Shown: positions 37,492 to 46,148 of the stretch, piece after piece
Numbering within the stretch: the stretch's first letter is position 1
How the letters are laid out: each line of letters starts with the position of its first letter
Assembly (NCBI GenBank): GCA_048500255.1
Contig: JASNYH010000009.1
Location: forward strand, 62,001 to 126,000
DNA: 64,000 nt
Origin: JAMHWF01 sp048500255
Lineage (GTDB): Bacteria > Pseudomonadota > Gammaproteobacteria > Burkholderiales > Burkholderiaceae_C
Direction: 5' to 3'
Program-made: the position numbers and the translations under genes
Notes under the pieces: generated by a model
The model's input: the letters and a program-made list of their open reading frames with translations, nothing else
Database searches by the model: none
What the model was told of the DNA's origin: nothing

Positions 37492-38583
37492 TCAGGCGCG
37501 GCCGAACAGGCGCGCCCACAGACCTTGCCTGGCCGCCAGCGGCACCGGCGCCTGGACGGTGCGCACGCCGGAGTGTTCCTCGGCGAGGATCTGCTCGACG
37601 ACGCGGTCGGCCTGCAGCGCGGAGCGGAAGGTGTTGACCCCGTCGGTGCGCCGTTGCTCGCAGCTCGTCACGAAGTAGTCGATCTGTGCCGAGTACTCCT
37701 CGCCTCGCAGGTAGTACCAGACTTCCTGCGTCAGGTCCGTCGTGTAGCGCACCGACCAGCCCATGGGCGTGTCCGGCAGTTCGGGATGCGCTTCGCGAAG
37801 GTAGGTCTGGCACTCCTGTCGGTCGGCCGAAACGCGCCCGTTCGTGCCCCAGACGGTGACCTTCGTCGACATCTTGCGGAAACTTTCGTCGCTCCAGTTG
37901 ACGGCAAGTTGTCCCGTCGCGCCGTTGCCGAAATACATCGAGCAATAGACCTCGTCCTCGACGTCGCGCGAGAACGTCTGCCGCAGCGCAACGCCACCGA
38001 CGGATTTCGGAGCGCCGGCGATGAAGTTGACCAAGTCGATGGCATGGCACGCATAGTCGTACAGCGCTCCGCCGCCTTCGTTCTTCGCCGAGCGCCACGT
38101 TCCGCCCTTCGGCCGCAGCACGACGGGGCCGTAAGCCTCTGCGCGCACGTGGTGGACTCGCCCGAGCGCGCCCGATGCCACCACGCGAGCCGCCTCGCGA
38201 AAGGCACCGACGAAGCGATAGTGGTAGCCGACCTGGGTCACGAGTCCCTTGCTGTCGGCCAGGGCGATCAGGCGCTCGCCGTCCGCAACGTCGAGCACGA
38301 ACGGCTTCTCGCAGAACACATGAAGGCCGCGCTGCAGCGCCTTCTCGACCATCGACGCGTGCAGCCTCGAGGGCGTCGATATCACGACGGCATCGAGCGC
38401 CTCTTCCGACAGCATCCGGTCGAGGTCGGAATAGCACTTGAGGCCGGTGTACTTGCCGAGCACGTCGGTCAGATAGGCCGTCGTGTCGCACGCCGCCGCG
38501 ATCTTGACGCGCGGATGCGAATTGACGATCGCGTGATGGGACAGCCCCATCTTGCCGAGCCCCACCATTCCAATTCGAATCAC
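37492..38583 (-). CDS. Gfo/Idh/MocA family oxidoreductase
   Basis: A 363-residue NAD(P)-dependent sugar oxidoreductase. The Rossmann motif is IRIGMVGLGKMGLSH; the EKP motif with its catalytic lysine reads FCEKPFVLD; the C-terminal domain includes GGGALYDYACHAIDLVNFI with the active-site H. Likely oxidises or epimerises a nucleotide sugar for the EPS, e.g. a 3-keto or 2,3-diamino sugar route. Start is GTG at 38583 with GGAG 6 nt upstream. It lies 30 bp after the WecG-like gene. Confidence 0.88.
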   Translation of the reverse strand: MIRIGMVGLGKMGLSHHAIVNSHPRVKIAAACDTTAYLTDVLGKYTGLKCYSDLDRMLSEEALDAVVISTPSRLHASMVEKALQRGLHVFCEKPFVLDVADGERLIALADSKGLVTQVGYHYRFVGAFREAARVVASGALGRVHHVRAEAYGPVVLRPKGGTWRSAKNEGGGALYDYACHAIDLVNFIAGAPKSVGGVALRQTFSRDVEDEVYCSMYFGNGATGQLAVNWSDESFRKMSTKVTVWGTNGRVSADRQECQTYLREAHPELPDTPMGWSVRYTTDLTQEVWYYLRGEEYSAQIDYFVTSCEQRRTDGVNTFRSALQADRVVEQILAEEHSGVRTVQAPVPLAARQGLWARLFGRA

Positions 38584-38612
38584 TGGTTCTCCAGTCAGAA
38601 GGACGATACCGA

Positions 38613-39404
38613 TCAAGGCGAAGTCGACCTGCGCAGGAACCGCAGCGACAGCAGCCCCTTCAACGTCGATTCGGCGACAAAGACGAACGACCACCAATAC
38701 CGCTTCGCACGCAGCTTGGGCTGAATGATCAGTCGGAACAACCACTCGAGCCCGACTGCGCGCAGGAACGCCGGAGCCCAAGGCACCGTGCCGGCGTGAT
38801 AGTCGAAGGCCGCTCCGACTCCGATCATCCACGGCGCCTCGATGCGATTCAAGTGCTGCTGGATCCAGCGCTCTTGCTTGACCAGACCCAGCCCCACCCA
38901 GACGATGTCGGGGCGGGTCTGGTTGATCATGTCGACGACGGCTTCGTCCTCTTCTGCCGTGAGTTCGCGAAACGGCGGGCAGAAGGTCCCGCACACGATC
39001 AGGTCGGGATACTTCTCGCGCAAGCGGCGCGCCATTTCGTCGGCGACGCCCTCCTTGCCACCATAGAAGAAGTGCCGCCAGCCGCGCGACTGCCCGTAGT
39101 CGGACGCTTCGAGCTGCAGCACAGGCCCGTTGAATCGCTCGATGCGATGGCCCCAGGCCCAGCCGGCGACGATCACGCCGACACCGTCGCACAGTGAATA
39201 GTCGGCGCCGCGAATGTGGCGACCGTGCGACTCGATGCGCAGGCCGTGATACATCGACTCGGTGTTGGTGATCGAGATATAGCGGCCGCGGTCGCGGCGT
39301 GTGATCGCGTCTTCGATGCCGCGCAGCACGGCGGCGTGCGCCTGCGTGCTGACCGGCAGCCCCATGATGCTGACGGCTGCGGGAGCGGATTGGGAAGCTG
39401 CCAT
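38613..39404 (-). CDS. WecG/TagA/CpsF family glycosyltransferase
   Basis: A 263-residue member of the WecG/TagA/CpsF group (GT26). Blocks seen: IRGADYSLCDGVGVIVAGW, RFFYGGKEGV-like HFFYGGKEGV, and WVGLGLVKQERWI, which matches the family LG.PkQE.w motif. These enzymes add the second sugar (often ManNAc or a hexose) to an undecaprenyl-linked first sugar. ATG 39404 used; an in-frame TTG at 39419 is possible. C-terminal basic/hydrophobic helices suggest membrane association. Confidence 0.87.
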   Translation of the reverse strand: MAASQSAPAAVSIMGLPVSTQAHAAVLRGIEDAITRRDRGRYISITNTESMYHGLRIESHGRHIRGADYSLCDGVGVIVAGWAWGHRIERFNGPVLQLEASDYGQSRGWRHFFYGGKEGVADEMARRLREKYPDLIVCGTFCPPFRELTAEEDEAVVDMINQTRPDIVWVGLGLVKQERWIQQHLNRIEAPWMIGVGAAFDYHAGTVPWAPAFLRAVGLEWLFRLIIQPKLRAKRYWWSFVFVAESTLKGLLSLRFLRRSTSP

Positions 39405-39480
39405 GGCAGTGTCGGTCAAGAAGGCTTTCGAAGCGTCGTGTCGCCACTACGACAGGGGGTGTGCGCAGCGCCGAGGTCGA

Positions 39481-40515
39481 CTAGGCACCGATGAGCAGCC
39501 TGCTCCTGCTACCGAAGACCGATCGGAAGAGATAGGCCAGACCGGTCGAGAACGCGACCGTGACTACCAGTAGCGCGACGACGCTCATGACGGTTCCGGG
39601 ATACTGATGCCAGCGGATGAGATAACTGTAAACGTAGAGCACGTACACGTGAAGGAAGAATATCGCGAAGCTGACCGACGCGACGTAGTCGATCGCCGGC
39701 ATCTTCAGCGCGTCTAGCTTCTTGAGGCCGCCGATCAGTACGAAGAACAGCAGCATCTTCTGAACAAAGATCCAGTCGATGCGGCCCTGCTCGTCGGAAA
39801 AGATCTCCTCGACGTAGCTGCCGACGAAATCGGTGAGCAGAAGATGCCCGAAGATGATCGCGACGACGATCATTGACAGCGGCGCCAGGTATTGCACGGC
39901 GAGCGTCAGCACCTTCTGGCGATACAGCGCCGCCCACATCCCCGTCATGTAGGCCGACAGGAAGTACAGCGCCAGTTGCAGGTGGTGGTACTTCTGGATG
40001 GTCGTGCGGTGCGCGAGGATCGATACGGGGATCAGGACCAGCAGCGACAGGAAGTAGCGCGGTTGCTTGATGAAGTGGATGAACAGCGGCGCAGAGAGAT
40101 AGTAGATCGTCACCACCGGGACGAACCACAGGACGTAGTTCAGTTGCGAGCCGCTGTAGATGTAGAGGAACAGCACCTGCTGCCACCATGAGGTGCCGAT
40201 CAGTTCGGGATTCTGGTCGAGGAAGTAGGGCTTCGACAGCAGCAGCGGTATGCCTGGCAAGCTGACGACGATGTACGGGACGATGACGTTCTTGATCTTC
40301 TTCTTCAGGTATTCGGTGTAGGCGAAATTGCCGCTCAGATGCTGGAACAGGTAGCCCGAGATCATGAAGAAGACGACCGTCGATCCCTCGAACAGTTCGA
40401 CGAAGAACCGATAGAGCGGACGGTTCGACGACCAATCGAGGTTGTCGAGGCAGTGCATGGCGACGATCGAGATGATCGCGACGCCACGTGCACGATGGAT
40501 GTACTGCAGATGCAT
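39481..40515 (-). CDS. Membrane acyltransferase family 3 (O-acetyltransferase)
   Basis: A 344-residue integral membrane protein of about ten helices. The N-terminal RARGVAIISIVAMHCLDNLD carries the conserved R..A...V...H pattern of the acyltransferase-3 (NodX/OafA/WecH) family, and FFMISGYLFQHL matches its F.lSGfl block. It would transfer acetyl or succinyl to the growing EPS at the membrane. Part of this gene is clearly less GC-rich than its neighbours (one 60-base line near 39601 is about 45 percent GC), hinting at separate acquisition. Confidence 0.86.
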   Translation of the reverse strand: MHLQYIHRARGVAIISIVAMHCLDNLDWSSNRPLYRFFVELFEGSTVVFFMISGYLFQHLSGNFAYTEYLKKKIKNVIVPYIVVSLPGIPLLLSKPYFLDQNPELIGTSWWQQVLFLYIYSGSQLNYVLWFVPVVTIYYLSAPLFIHFIKQPRYFLSLLVLIPVSILAHRTTIQKYHHLQLALYFLSAYMTGMWAALYRQKVLTLAVQYLAPLSMIVVAIIFGHLLLTDFVGSYVEEIFSDEQGRIDWIFVQKMLLFFVLIGGLKKLDALKMPAIDYVASVSFAIFFLHVYVLYVYSYLIRWHQYPGTVMSVVALLVVTVAFSTGLAYLFRSVFGSRSRLLIGA

Positions 40516-40562
40516 GTCGACTACCGCCGCTGTCCGCTGCGCGGACCGTCCTGCGCCTCCTT

Positions 40563-42068
40563 CTAGAACACCTCCGTCAGCGCCGTCGCCACGGCGACCG
40601 TCATCAGCAAGCCGGTCCTGCGGCGTCGCAAGCGCTGGTGCGGTGAGACAGGGCGCATCCGTTGTGCATCGACGACGACCGCGTCTTCGCACGCGTGCAG
40701 CGCATGGAAGCCATGACTGAACGGGCCTGAACGGCTCGGCCTCCAGGCGCACAGTTCGCTCTCGCGGTACGACGTCGCGGTCAGTTCGTCGATCCGATAC
40801 AGCGCGAGACCCGCACCGTAGCCACCGCGCCCGTCCTGGCCCGGACGCACGAGCTCGTCGCCGTCGCGCAGAATGGCGCCCGCCATGCGCGAGCCGAACA
40901 AACCCGTGCGGATCGGGTTCAGCGGATGCGCGACGAACTCGCCGTCCAGGCTGTCGGACCAGTACAGGTGCAGGTTGTTGTCGACGCAAGGCCCGCCATC
41001 GCGCGTCACGAACAGCCACCACTTGCCGTCGTGACGCAGCAGCACTGGATCGATGCCCGGAAAGCCGGGCAGCAGTTCGCGGTGCTGCGTCCATCGCCAA
41101 GGGAACGCCTCGGCCCGGTACAGCGTCACCGACCCGGACTGCGCCTGCTCGGGAAGCATGTACCACTGGCCGTCGGCCTGGAAAACGTTGGGAAACGAAA
41201 GGTGATGCGGCGTGGCCAGCACTTCACGCGCATCGCGCAACGTGCCGGTCTGCGGATCGAGCCGGCCGACGTGGATCGTTCCCTTGCCTTCGTCGAAAAG
41301 CATGTGCTCGTAGAAGAGCCAGTGCGTGCCATCGTGCTTGACGACGAAGGGATCGGCAATGATCCCGTTGTCCGGCGGTTCGATCCAGCGCACGCGCTCC
41401 CAAGGGAAGCTCCAGCCCGACGTGCTGCCCAGCGATCCCGGCATCACGCCGATGGACCACTGGAGTCTCGACGCAAGGCCCAGTTTCCAAGTCAGCGAGT
41501 CCACGATGCTGGGGACGAACGACCGGACGAACCAGCGCGCACGGTCGCTCAGCCGCAGCCGAGGAGTGCGAAGCGGAGGCAGTACGATCGGCCTGCCGTG
41601 TCGTGCCATGCAGCCTTGCTGAATCAGCACGGCGGCAGCGGCGGCGAACTCGCTGGCGTTGCGCCAGGGGCGCGTCATGCTGGTGCGGATCTCGGCCTCC
41701 GCGAGCAGCTCGGTCTCGCGGCCGGGGCTGGTGCGGACGATCAACAGCCGGCCGCGCTCGACACCCGCCTCCACGCTGCCCCAGCCACAGACGGGCGACC
41801 CCAGGCGATACAGCCACAGGCCTTCCTCGACGAGGAACTCGATGCCCGACCCGTGGCTGGGCAGCGATTCGCCGTGGCTGAACAGGTTGAGGACGAGGCC
41901 GGTCCGCGCGCCGCCGTGCTTCTTTGCGGTGCCCCGATCGACCCAGTGGATTCCCGATCGCCTGGCGAACTCGCGCAGTGCCTTGGATACCGTCCGAGTG
42001 TGTGCCGATGCCGATTCGTCGACTTCGATCCAGGCGTCGTGTTCGATGGCGAGTGAACGACTCTGCAT
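40563..42068 (-). CDS. GINT1-like beta-propeller protein with N-terminal formyltransferase-like region
   Basis: A 501-residue soluble protein. Residues about 40-150 (GLVLNLFSHGES; EEGLWLYRLGSPVCGWGSVE) resemble the formyltransferase-like N-terminal region of bacterial homologues. From about 205 a five-bladed propeller is suggested by repeated strands: ADPFVVKHDGTHWLFYE, SFPNVFQADGQWYMLPE, DPVLLRHDGKWWLFVT. This region resembles the N-terminal domain of plant glucosamine inositolphosphorylceramide transferase 1 and GH43/GH32-like folds. Activity is unknown; the neighbours suggest sugar modification. ATG 42068 with GGGAGG upstream preferred to GTG 42098. Confidence 0.62.
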   Translation of the reverse strand: MQSRSLAIEHDAWIEVDESASAHTRTVSKALREFARRSGIHWVDRGTAKKHGGARTGLVLNLFSHGESLPSHGSGIEFLVEEGLWLYRLGSPVCGWGSVEAGVERGRLLIVRTSPGRETELLAEAEIRTSMTRPWRNASEFAAAAAVLIQQGCMARHGRPIVLPPLRTPRLRLSDRARWFVRSFVPSIVDSLTWKLGLASRLQWSIGVMPGSLGSTSGWSFPWERVRWIEPPDNGIIADPFVVKHDGTHWLFYEHMLFDEGKGTIHVGRLDPQTGTLRDAREVLATPHHLSFPNVFQADGQWYMLPEQAQSGSVTLYRAEAFPWRWTQHRELLPGFPGIDPVLLRHDGKWWLFVTRDGGPCVDNNLHLYWSDSLDGEFVAHPLNPIRTGLFGSRMAGAILRDGDELVRPGQDGRGGYGAGLALYRIDELTATSYRESELCAWRPSRSGPFSHGFHALHACEDAVVVDAQRMRPVSPHQRLRRRRTGLLMTVAVATALTEVF

Positions 42069-42107
42069 GCCTTGTGCCCTCCCTGACACTCGACTCACTT
42101 CCTCTCG

Positions 42108-42839
42108 TCAGACGTTGTCGCCTCGAAAGAACACGCCGTCGAACTGCAGCATCCGTCCCGTGGTCGGATCGACGAACCCGGGAATGACATTCCACAGTTC
42201 GAAACCGCGCTGCTGCAACCACCCGATGGTTTCGAGATAGAGCGACTGTCCGTCGTACAGCGGTGTGACCGACAATTCGAGCTGAATGCCGGCGAGGCGC
42301 TGCAGCGTCTTTTCGGCACCCTGCAGGACTGCCATCTCGTAGCCCTGCGTGTCGATCTTGAGCAGCAGGCGCTTCGCCGCATCGAGTGCGGGATGTCGAA
42401 CGTCATCGAGCCGGCGCACCGCCACGCGCTGCACGCCGACGTAACGCGACTCCGGCGCGGCGTCGACATGAGTCCGGTGCATCGGAAGGATCGAACTGCT
42501 CGCCGAATTGCCTGCGACGTGGATCTCGACCTCGGTGTTCTCGCTGCCCAGCGCCATGCGCGGCGCGACGTGCCAGTCGGCGTCGGCGGCCGACGCCGAC
42601 GTCAGTGCGGCGTGCTCCAGCTCCAGAGGCTCGAACGACAGGATCGCTCCCCGATAGCCGCCGCGGCGCAGCAGTCGGCCGTACCCGCCGTCGTTGGCGC
42701 CGACGTCGATGACGGTGTCGATGCCGTGCGTGTCGAACAGGGCGAAGGTGCGCGCCTCGGCCGACTCGACTGCGTTGTAGCGATGGACCTCGATTCCGAA
42801 CCGCTGCGCGGTCAACTTCAAAGCATGCTTGATCGACAT
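42108..42839 (-). CDS. FkbM family methyltransferase
   Basis: A 243-residue SAM-dependent methyltransferase. The SAM motif reads VIDVGANDGGYGRLLRRGG, followed by SFEPLELEHAAL, and KIDTQGYEMAVLQGA, the conserved FkbM core. It probably O-methylates an EPS sugar. ATG 42839 has GAGGAA 6 nt upstream. It precedes the propeller gene by 39 bp. Confidence 0.9.
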   Translation of the reverse strand: MSIKHALKLTAQRFGIEVHRYNAVESAEARTFALFDTHGIDTVIDVGANDGGYGRLLRRGGYRGAILSFEPLELEHAALTSASAADADWHVAPRMALGSENTEVEIHVAGNSASSSILPMHRTHVDAAPESRYVGVQRVAVRRLDDVRHPALDAAKRLLLKIDTQGYEMAVLQGAEKTLQRLAGIQLELSVTPLYDGQSLYLETIGWLQQRGFELWNVIPGFVDPTTGRMLQFDGVFFRGDNV

Positions 42840-43035
42840 GCGGTTCCTCGACGCGTGATTCTTGCTGTGCGCGACGATCCGCCGAAGTTGCCGGCGGAAG
42901 GCGGCGCACAGGCCCGAACTCGCCTGCCCACCCAGCCTCGACCGGGCGGCTCGAAACGGATCGGGGTTTCTTCCTCGGGAAGTGTGGCGACGGTGGCTCG
43001 CGTCGGTAACCCTGCAGTCGTGGGGATTCCCCTTG

Positions 43036-44280
43036 CTACGGGTGCACCGCGCGCGAAACAGGTTCGGCTGCAGCCGAACCCAGCGCGGTTCGGTAGAGTG
43101 CAAGATACTGGTCGACGACTTGATCCGCATCAAACAGCTGGCGCGCTCTTGCGCGCGCGGCCACCGACATCTCGTGCCACGCCCGTTCGTCGCGCGTCTG
43201 CGCGATCATGGCGCGTGCGATGTCGTCGACTTTGGTCACGTCGGCGAGCACACCGGCTCGGCCGTCGTCGAGTTGCCAGGACACGCCGTCGGTATGGCGG
43301 CCGGCGATGACGGGAAGGCCGACGCTCATCGCCTCGGCGATCGACATGCAGCAAGCCTCCCAACGCGACGGGTGGACCAGGGCCGCGCTCTCGCGCATCT
43401 GCTGCAGGATCGCCTCGTGCGGCACAGGGCCGCGGAACTCGACACCCTCGGAGACGCCGCGGCGCAGCGCCCATCGCTGCGCACTGCCGCCCGGCTCGTA
43501 GCCCGAACCGAAGCACACGAGCTTGAGGGCCGGATCGGTGCGCCGCGCGCGCGCGAACGCGTGCAGCGCGGTCGCGCCGTTCTTCAGGTCGTTCCAGCCG
43601 TTGAGCACCATCATCAGCGTCTTGCCGGAGAACGCTTGCGCGCTGCAACCGGCGCCGTCCCGGATTGCACTTGCGATGGGATTGGCGATGACCGTGATCG
43701 GCGTGCGTGTCAGGGGTTGCACGTCGGTCGCAAGGTCGGGCGACACGGCCGTCAGGTGCGTGCAGCGCGGCAGCACCCGGCGCGCCATCACGTAGCGAGC
43801 GACGCGATACAGGGACGGCATGAAGCGCACGACCTTTCGCGGCGAATCGTGAGCCGTCACTACCGTCGGGAGCCCGCTGTCGAGCGCCGCCCAGGCGAAC
43901 TCATAGGTCCAATGGGCGTGAACGACGTCGGGTGCATAGTCGGCGATCGCTGCCGACAGGCAGTCGCGTTCGTAGCGAAACAGGTCGAGCGCGCGTCCGC
44001 GCCGGCCCTCGCTGGAGCGGAACGACCGGGGACGCTGGGGGCAGAAGTAGGCCGTCAGGTGGCGAGCGCGGAACGCGCGGAACGGCTCTAGTTCGGCCAC
44101 CGGCGTCGGATAGTCGGTGGAGATCGTCGCGACGTCATGGCCTCTGTCGACCAACGCCTTCGCCAGCACCGTCATCAGCGGAGCGCCGGGATAGCCCCCG
44201 GGCAACGGCACGCCACCGGTGAACTCGAACTGCGCGGACAGGGAAGGGCCTGCGAAAGGGCCGATGATGGCGATGCGCAA
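43036..44280 (-). CDS. Glycosyltransferase family 4 (GT-B fold)
   Basis: A 414-residue retaining transferase. Acceptor domain: GGVPLPGGYPGAP, VVHAHWTYEFAWA; donor domain: MMVLNGWNDLKNG, VCFGSGYEPGG, HPSRWEACCMSIAEAMSVGLPVI with the EX7E pair (E and E in WEACCMSIAEAM). The start is TTG at 44280, placed by a GGAG 7 nt upstream and the family N terminus RIAIIGPFAG. It would add a sugar to the lipid-linked EPS unit. A gap of 196 bp separates it from the FkbM gene. Confidence 0.88.
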   Translation of the reverse strand: MRIAIIGPFAGPSLSAQFEFTGGVPLPGGYPGAPLMTVLAKALVDRGHDVATISTDYPTPVAELEPFRAFRARHLTAYFCPQRPRSFRSSEGRRGRALDLFRYERDCLSAAIADYAPDVVHAHWTYEFAWAALDSGLPTVVTAHDSPRKVVRFMPSLYRVARYVMARRVLPRCTHLTAVSPDLATDVQPLTRTPITVIANPIASAIRDGAGCSAQAFSGKTLMMVLNGWNDLKNGATALHAFARARRTDPALKLVCFGSGYEPGGSAQRWALRRGVSEGVEFRGPVPHEAILQQMRESAALVHPSRWEACCMSIAEAMSVGLPVIAGRHTDGVSWQLDDGRAGVLADVTKVDDIARAMIAQTRDERAWHEMSVAARARARQLFDADQVVDQYLALYRTALGSAAAEPVSRAVHP

Positions 44281-44326
44281 CCGTCTACTCCGGACTGCCG
44301 CAGTTGAGGGTGAGGGCCCGCGGGTG

Positions 44327-46042
44327 TCAGCCGGCGGCGTCGCACAGTTCCGTCGCGGCGGGCGCGCCGGACTGCGCGCGCCCGAGCGGGGCGCTGGCGA
44401 GGCTGTCGGGCCGGCTCAGTTCGGCCGCGATCCGGTCCGTGAGTCGCAGCGCCAGCGCGACCAGCGTGAAGGTCGGGAAGTTGGCGCCTGCCGTCGGAAA
44501 CACGGAACTGCCGGCGACGTGCATGTTCGACATGCCGTGGATGCGGCAATTCCTATCGACCACGCCTTGGCGCGGCGAATCGTGCATGCGCGTGGTGCCC
44601 ATGTGGTGCCAGGTGCCTTCCAGCGTTTCGGGCCACGACCGACCGACCAGTGGCGGGTCGAGTTCAACGTCGGCGACATCGGCGGCCTGGAGTTCCTTCG
44701 CGACGATCGCAACCGAGCGATCGAACGTGTGCTTGACCTGGTCGCCGAGGCGCCAGTCGACGCGAGCCCGCGGAACACCCAGCGCGTCGCGCGATGTCGA
44801 CAGCATCACGCGGCTGTCGGGGTTCGGGGTGGGCTCGCAGATCATCTGGAAGCGCGCTTCCTTGATCATCTGGAAGTGCATCTCCTTCAGGAAGCCCACG
44901 GGTCTGAGTTGCCGGGCCGCGATGAAGTTGAGCGCGTTCCACGGCTCGCGTGCGATCGTCGCGAGGTCGCCCAGGAAGCTGTGATGCGGATCGACCTTGG
45001 CGTGGAGGCGGTGCTTCATGCGCACCAGCGCCTCCGCCGGGGCCGTGCCCTCGCCAGGGAAGATGGACCAGAACCAGATGCGGCCGTTGAGCAGGCCCTC
45101 GCGCTTCTGCACCTGGTGTGAGACCGTCATCTGCGCGGCGACGTGCGTTCCGTTCGCCGAGACCGTGCGGTCAAGGTAGTGGAACATGATGTCGTACAGG
45201 CGATTGCGTCGCCACGGCTCGCGCAGTCTGATCTTGCCCAACTGGAGCCGCGGATGATCCATGAAGTAGCGGCCGACCAGATCGTTGGCGTTGCCCAGCC
45301 CGCCGGCGTGCGACTTGTTGGAGGCCAGCAGGATGCGTGCGTTCTCGATGCCGCCCGTGGCCAGCACGAAGTGGCGGGCCTCCACCGTCATGCGGCGGCC
45401 CGTCAGCGTCTTGACGTGCACGCGAGTGACCGTCTGCCCGGTGTGGTCGGTCTCGATGTCGACGACATTGGCCCACAGGAAGACGCGCACATGGCGCGCT
45501 TGCTTCAGATGGCGCCGGTACGTCTTGCCGAAGCGCATCGGCGGGCTGAACTGCGACATGCTGTCGAGGACTTCGCCGCTCGGCAGCGGCATGCGCCGCA
45601 CGTCCGGACGGTTGATCGCCGACACCCAATGCTGGATGTCGTAGTCGACAGGGCCGAGACGCAGCACAGGATGCGCGCGCTCGTAATACGGCATCAGCTC
45701 CGCGAGGTCGAAGGGCCAGCCGCTGTGGGGCACCCAGTCGCGCTGCTGCAGGTCTTCGGCGTCGAGCGGCCGGCACCAGCCGCCCCAGCAGTTGCTGCCG
45801 CCGCCGAGCAGTCGGCTGCGAAATCCGTCGCCGAACTCGTAGGGAATGCCCACGTTCTCGCCGCGGTAGAGATCCATCGTGCCGGAGTCGGGTCGAAAGC
45901 CGCCGCTCTCCAGGAGGATCGTGTCGATGCCGCGCCGCTCGAACTCGCGCGCCATGGTGATACCCGCCGCGCCGCCGCCGATGATGCACACGGCCGCAGT
46001 GGCCACCATGCCATCGCTACTTTGACGCGCATCGCAAAACAT
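44327..46042 (-). CDS. GMC family FAD oxidoreductase
   Basis: A 571-residue flavoprotein of the glucose-methanol-choline family. FAD binding: VCIIGGGAAGITMAREFERR and LLESGG near residue 45; GMC signature RLLGGGSNCWGGWCRPL; C-terminal catalytic block WHHMGTTRMHDSPRQG and SSVFPTAGANFPTF. There is no Tat or Sec signal, so it is probably cytoplasmic. GMC enzymes oxidise alcohols or sugar hydroxyls; the substrate here is unknown. GAGGA lies 7 nt before the ATG at 46042. Located between a GT4 and a UDP-sugar dehydrogenase in the EPS arm. Confidence 0.87.
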   Translation of the reverse strand: MFCDARQSSDGMVATAAVCIIGGGAAGITMAREFERRGIDTILLESGGFRPDSGTMDLYRGENVGIPYEFGDGFRSRLLGGGSNCWGGWCRPLDAEDLQQRDWVPHSGWPFDLAELMPYYERAHPVLRLGPVDYDIQHWVSAINRPDVRRMPLPSGEVLDSMSQFSPPMRFGKTYRRHLKQARHVRVFLWANVVDIETDHTGQTVTRVHVKTLTGRRMTVEARHFVLATGGIENARILLASNKSHAGGLGNANDLVGRYFMDHPRLQLGKIRLREPWRRNRLYDIMFHYLDRTVSANGTHVAAQMTVSHQVQKREGLLNGRIWFWSIFPGEGTAPAEALVRMKHRLHAKVDPHHSFLGDLATIAREPWNALNFIAARQLRPVGFLKEMHFQMIKEARFQMICEPTPNPDSRVMLSTSRDALGVPRARVDWRLGDQVKHTFDRSVAIVAKELQAADVADVELDPPLVGRSWPETLEGTWHHMGTTRMHDSPRQGVVDRNCRIHGMSNMHVAGSSVFPTAGANFPTFTLVALALRLTDRIAAELSRPDSLASAPLGRAQSGAPAATELCDAAG

Positions 46043-46148
46043 GATTCATCCTCGTGTGCAAACCGGGTCGATAGTCTCGACTCCGCAAACCGCGCCGTGA
46101 AGTGCCTAAGTGCACGATCGCCGTCCGGACCACTCGATCGGGTGGCCG

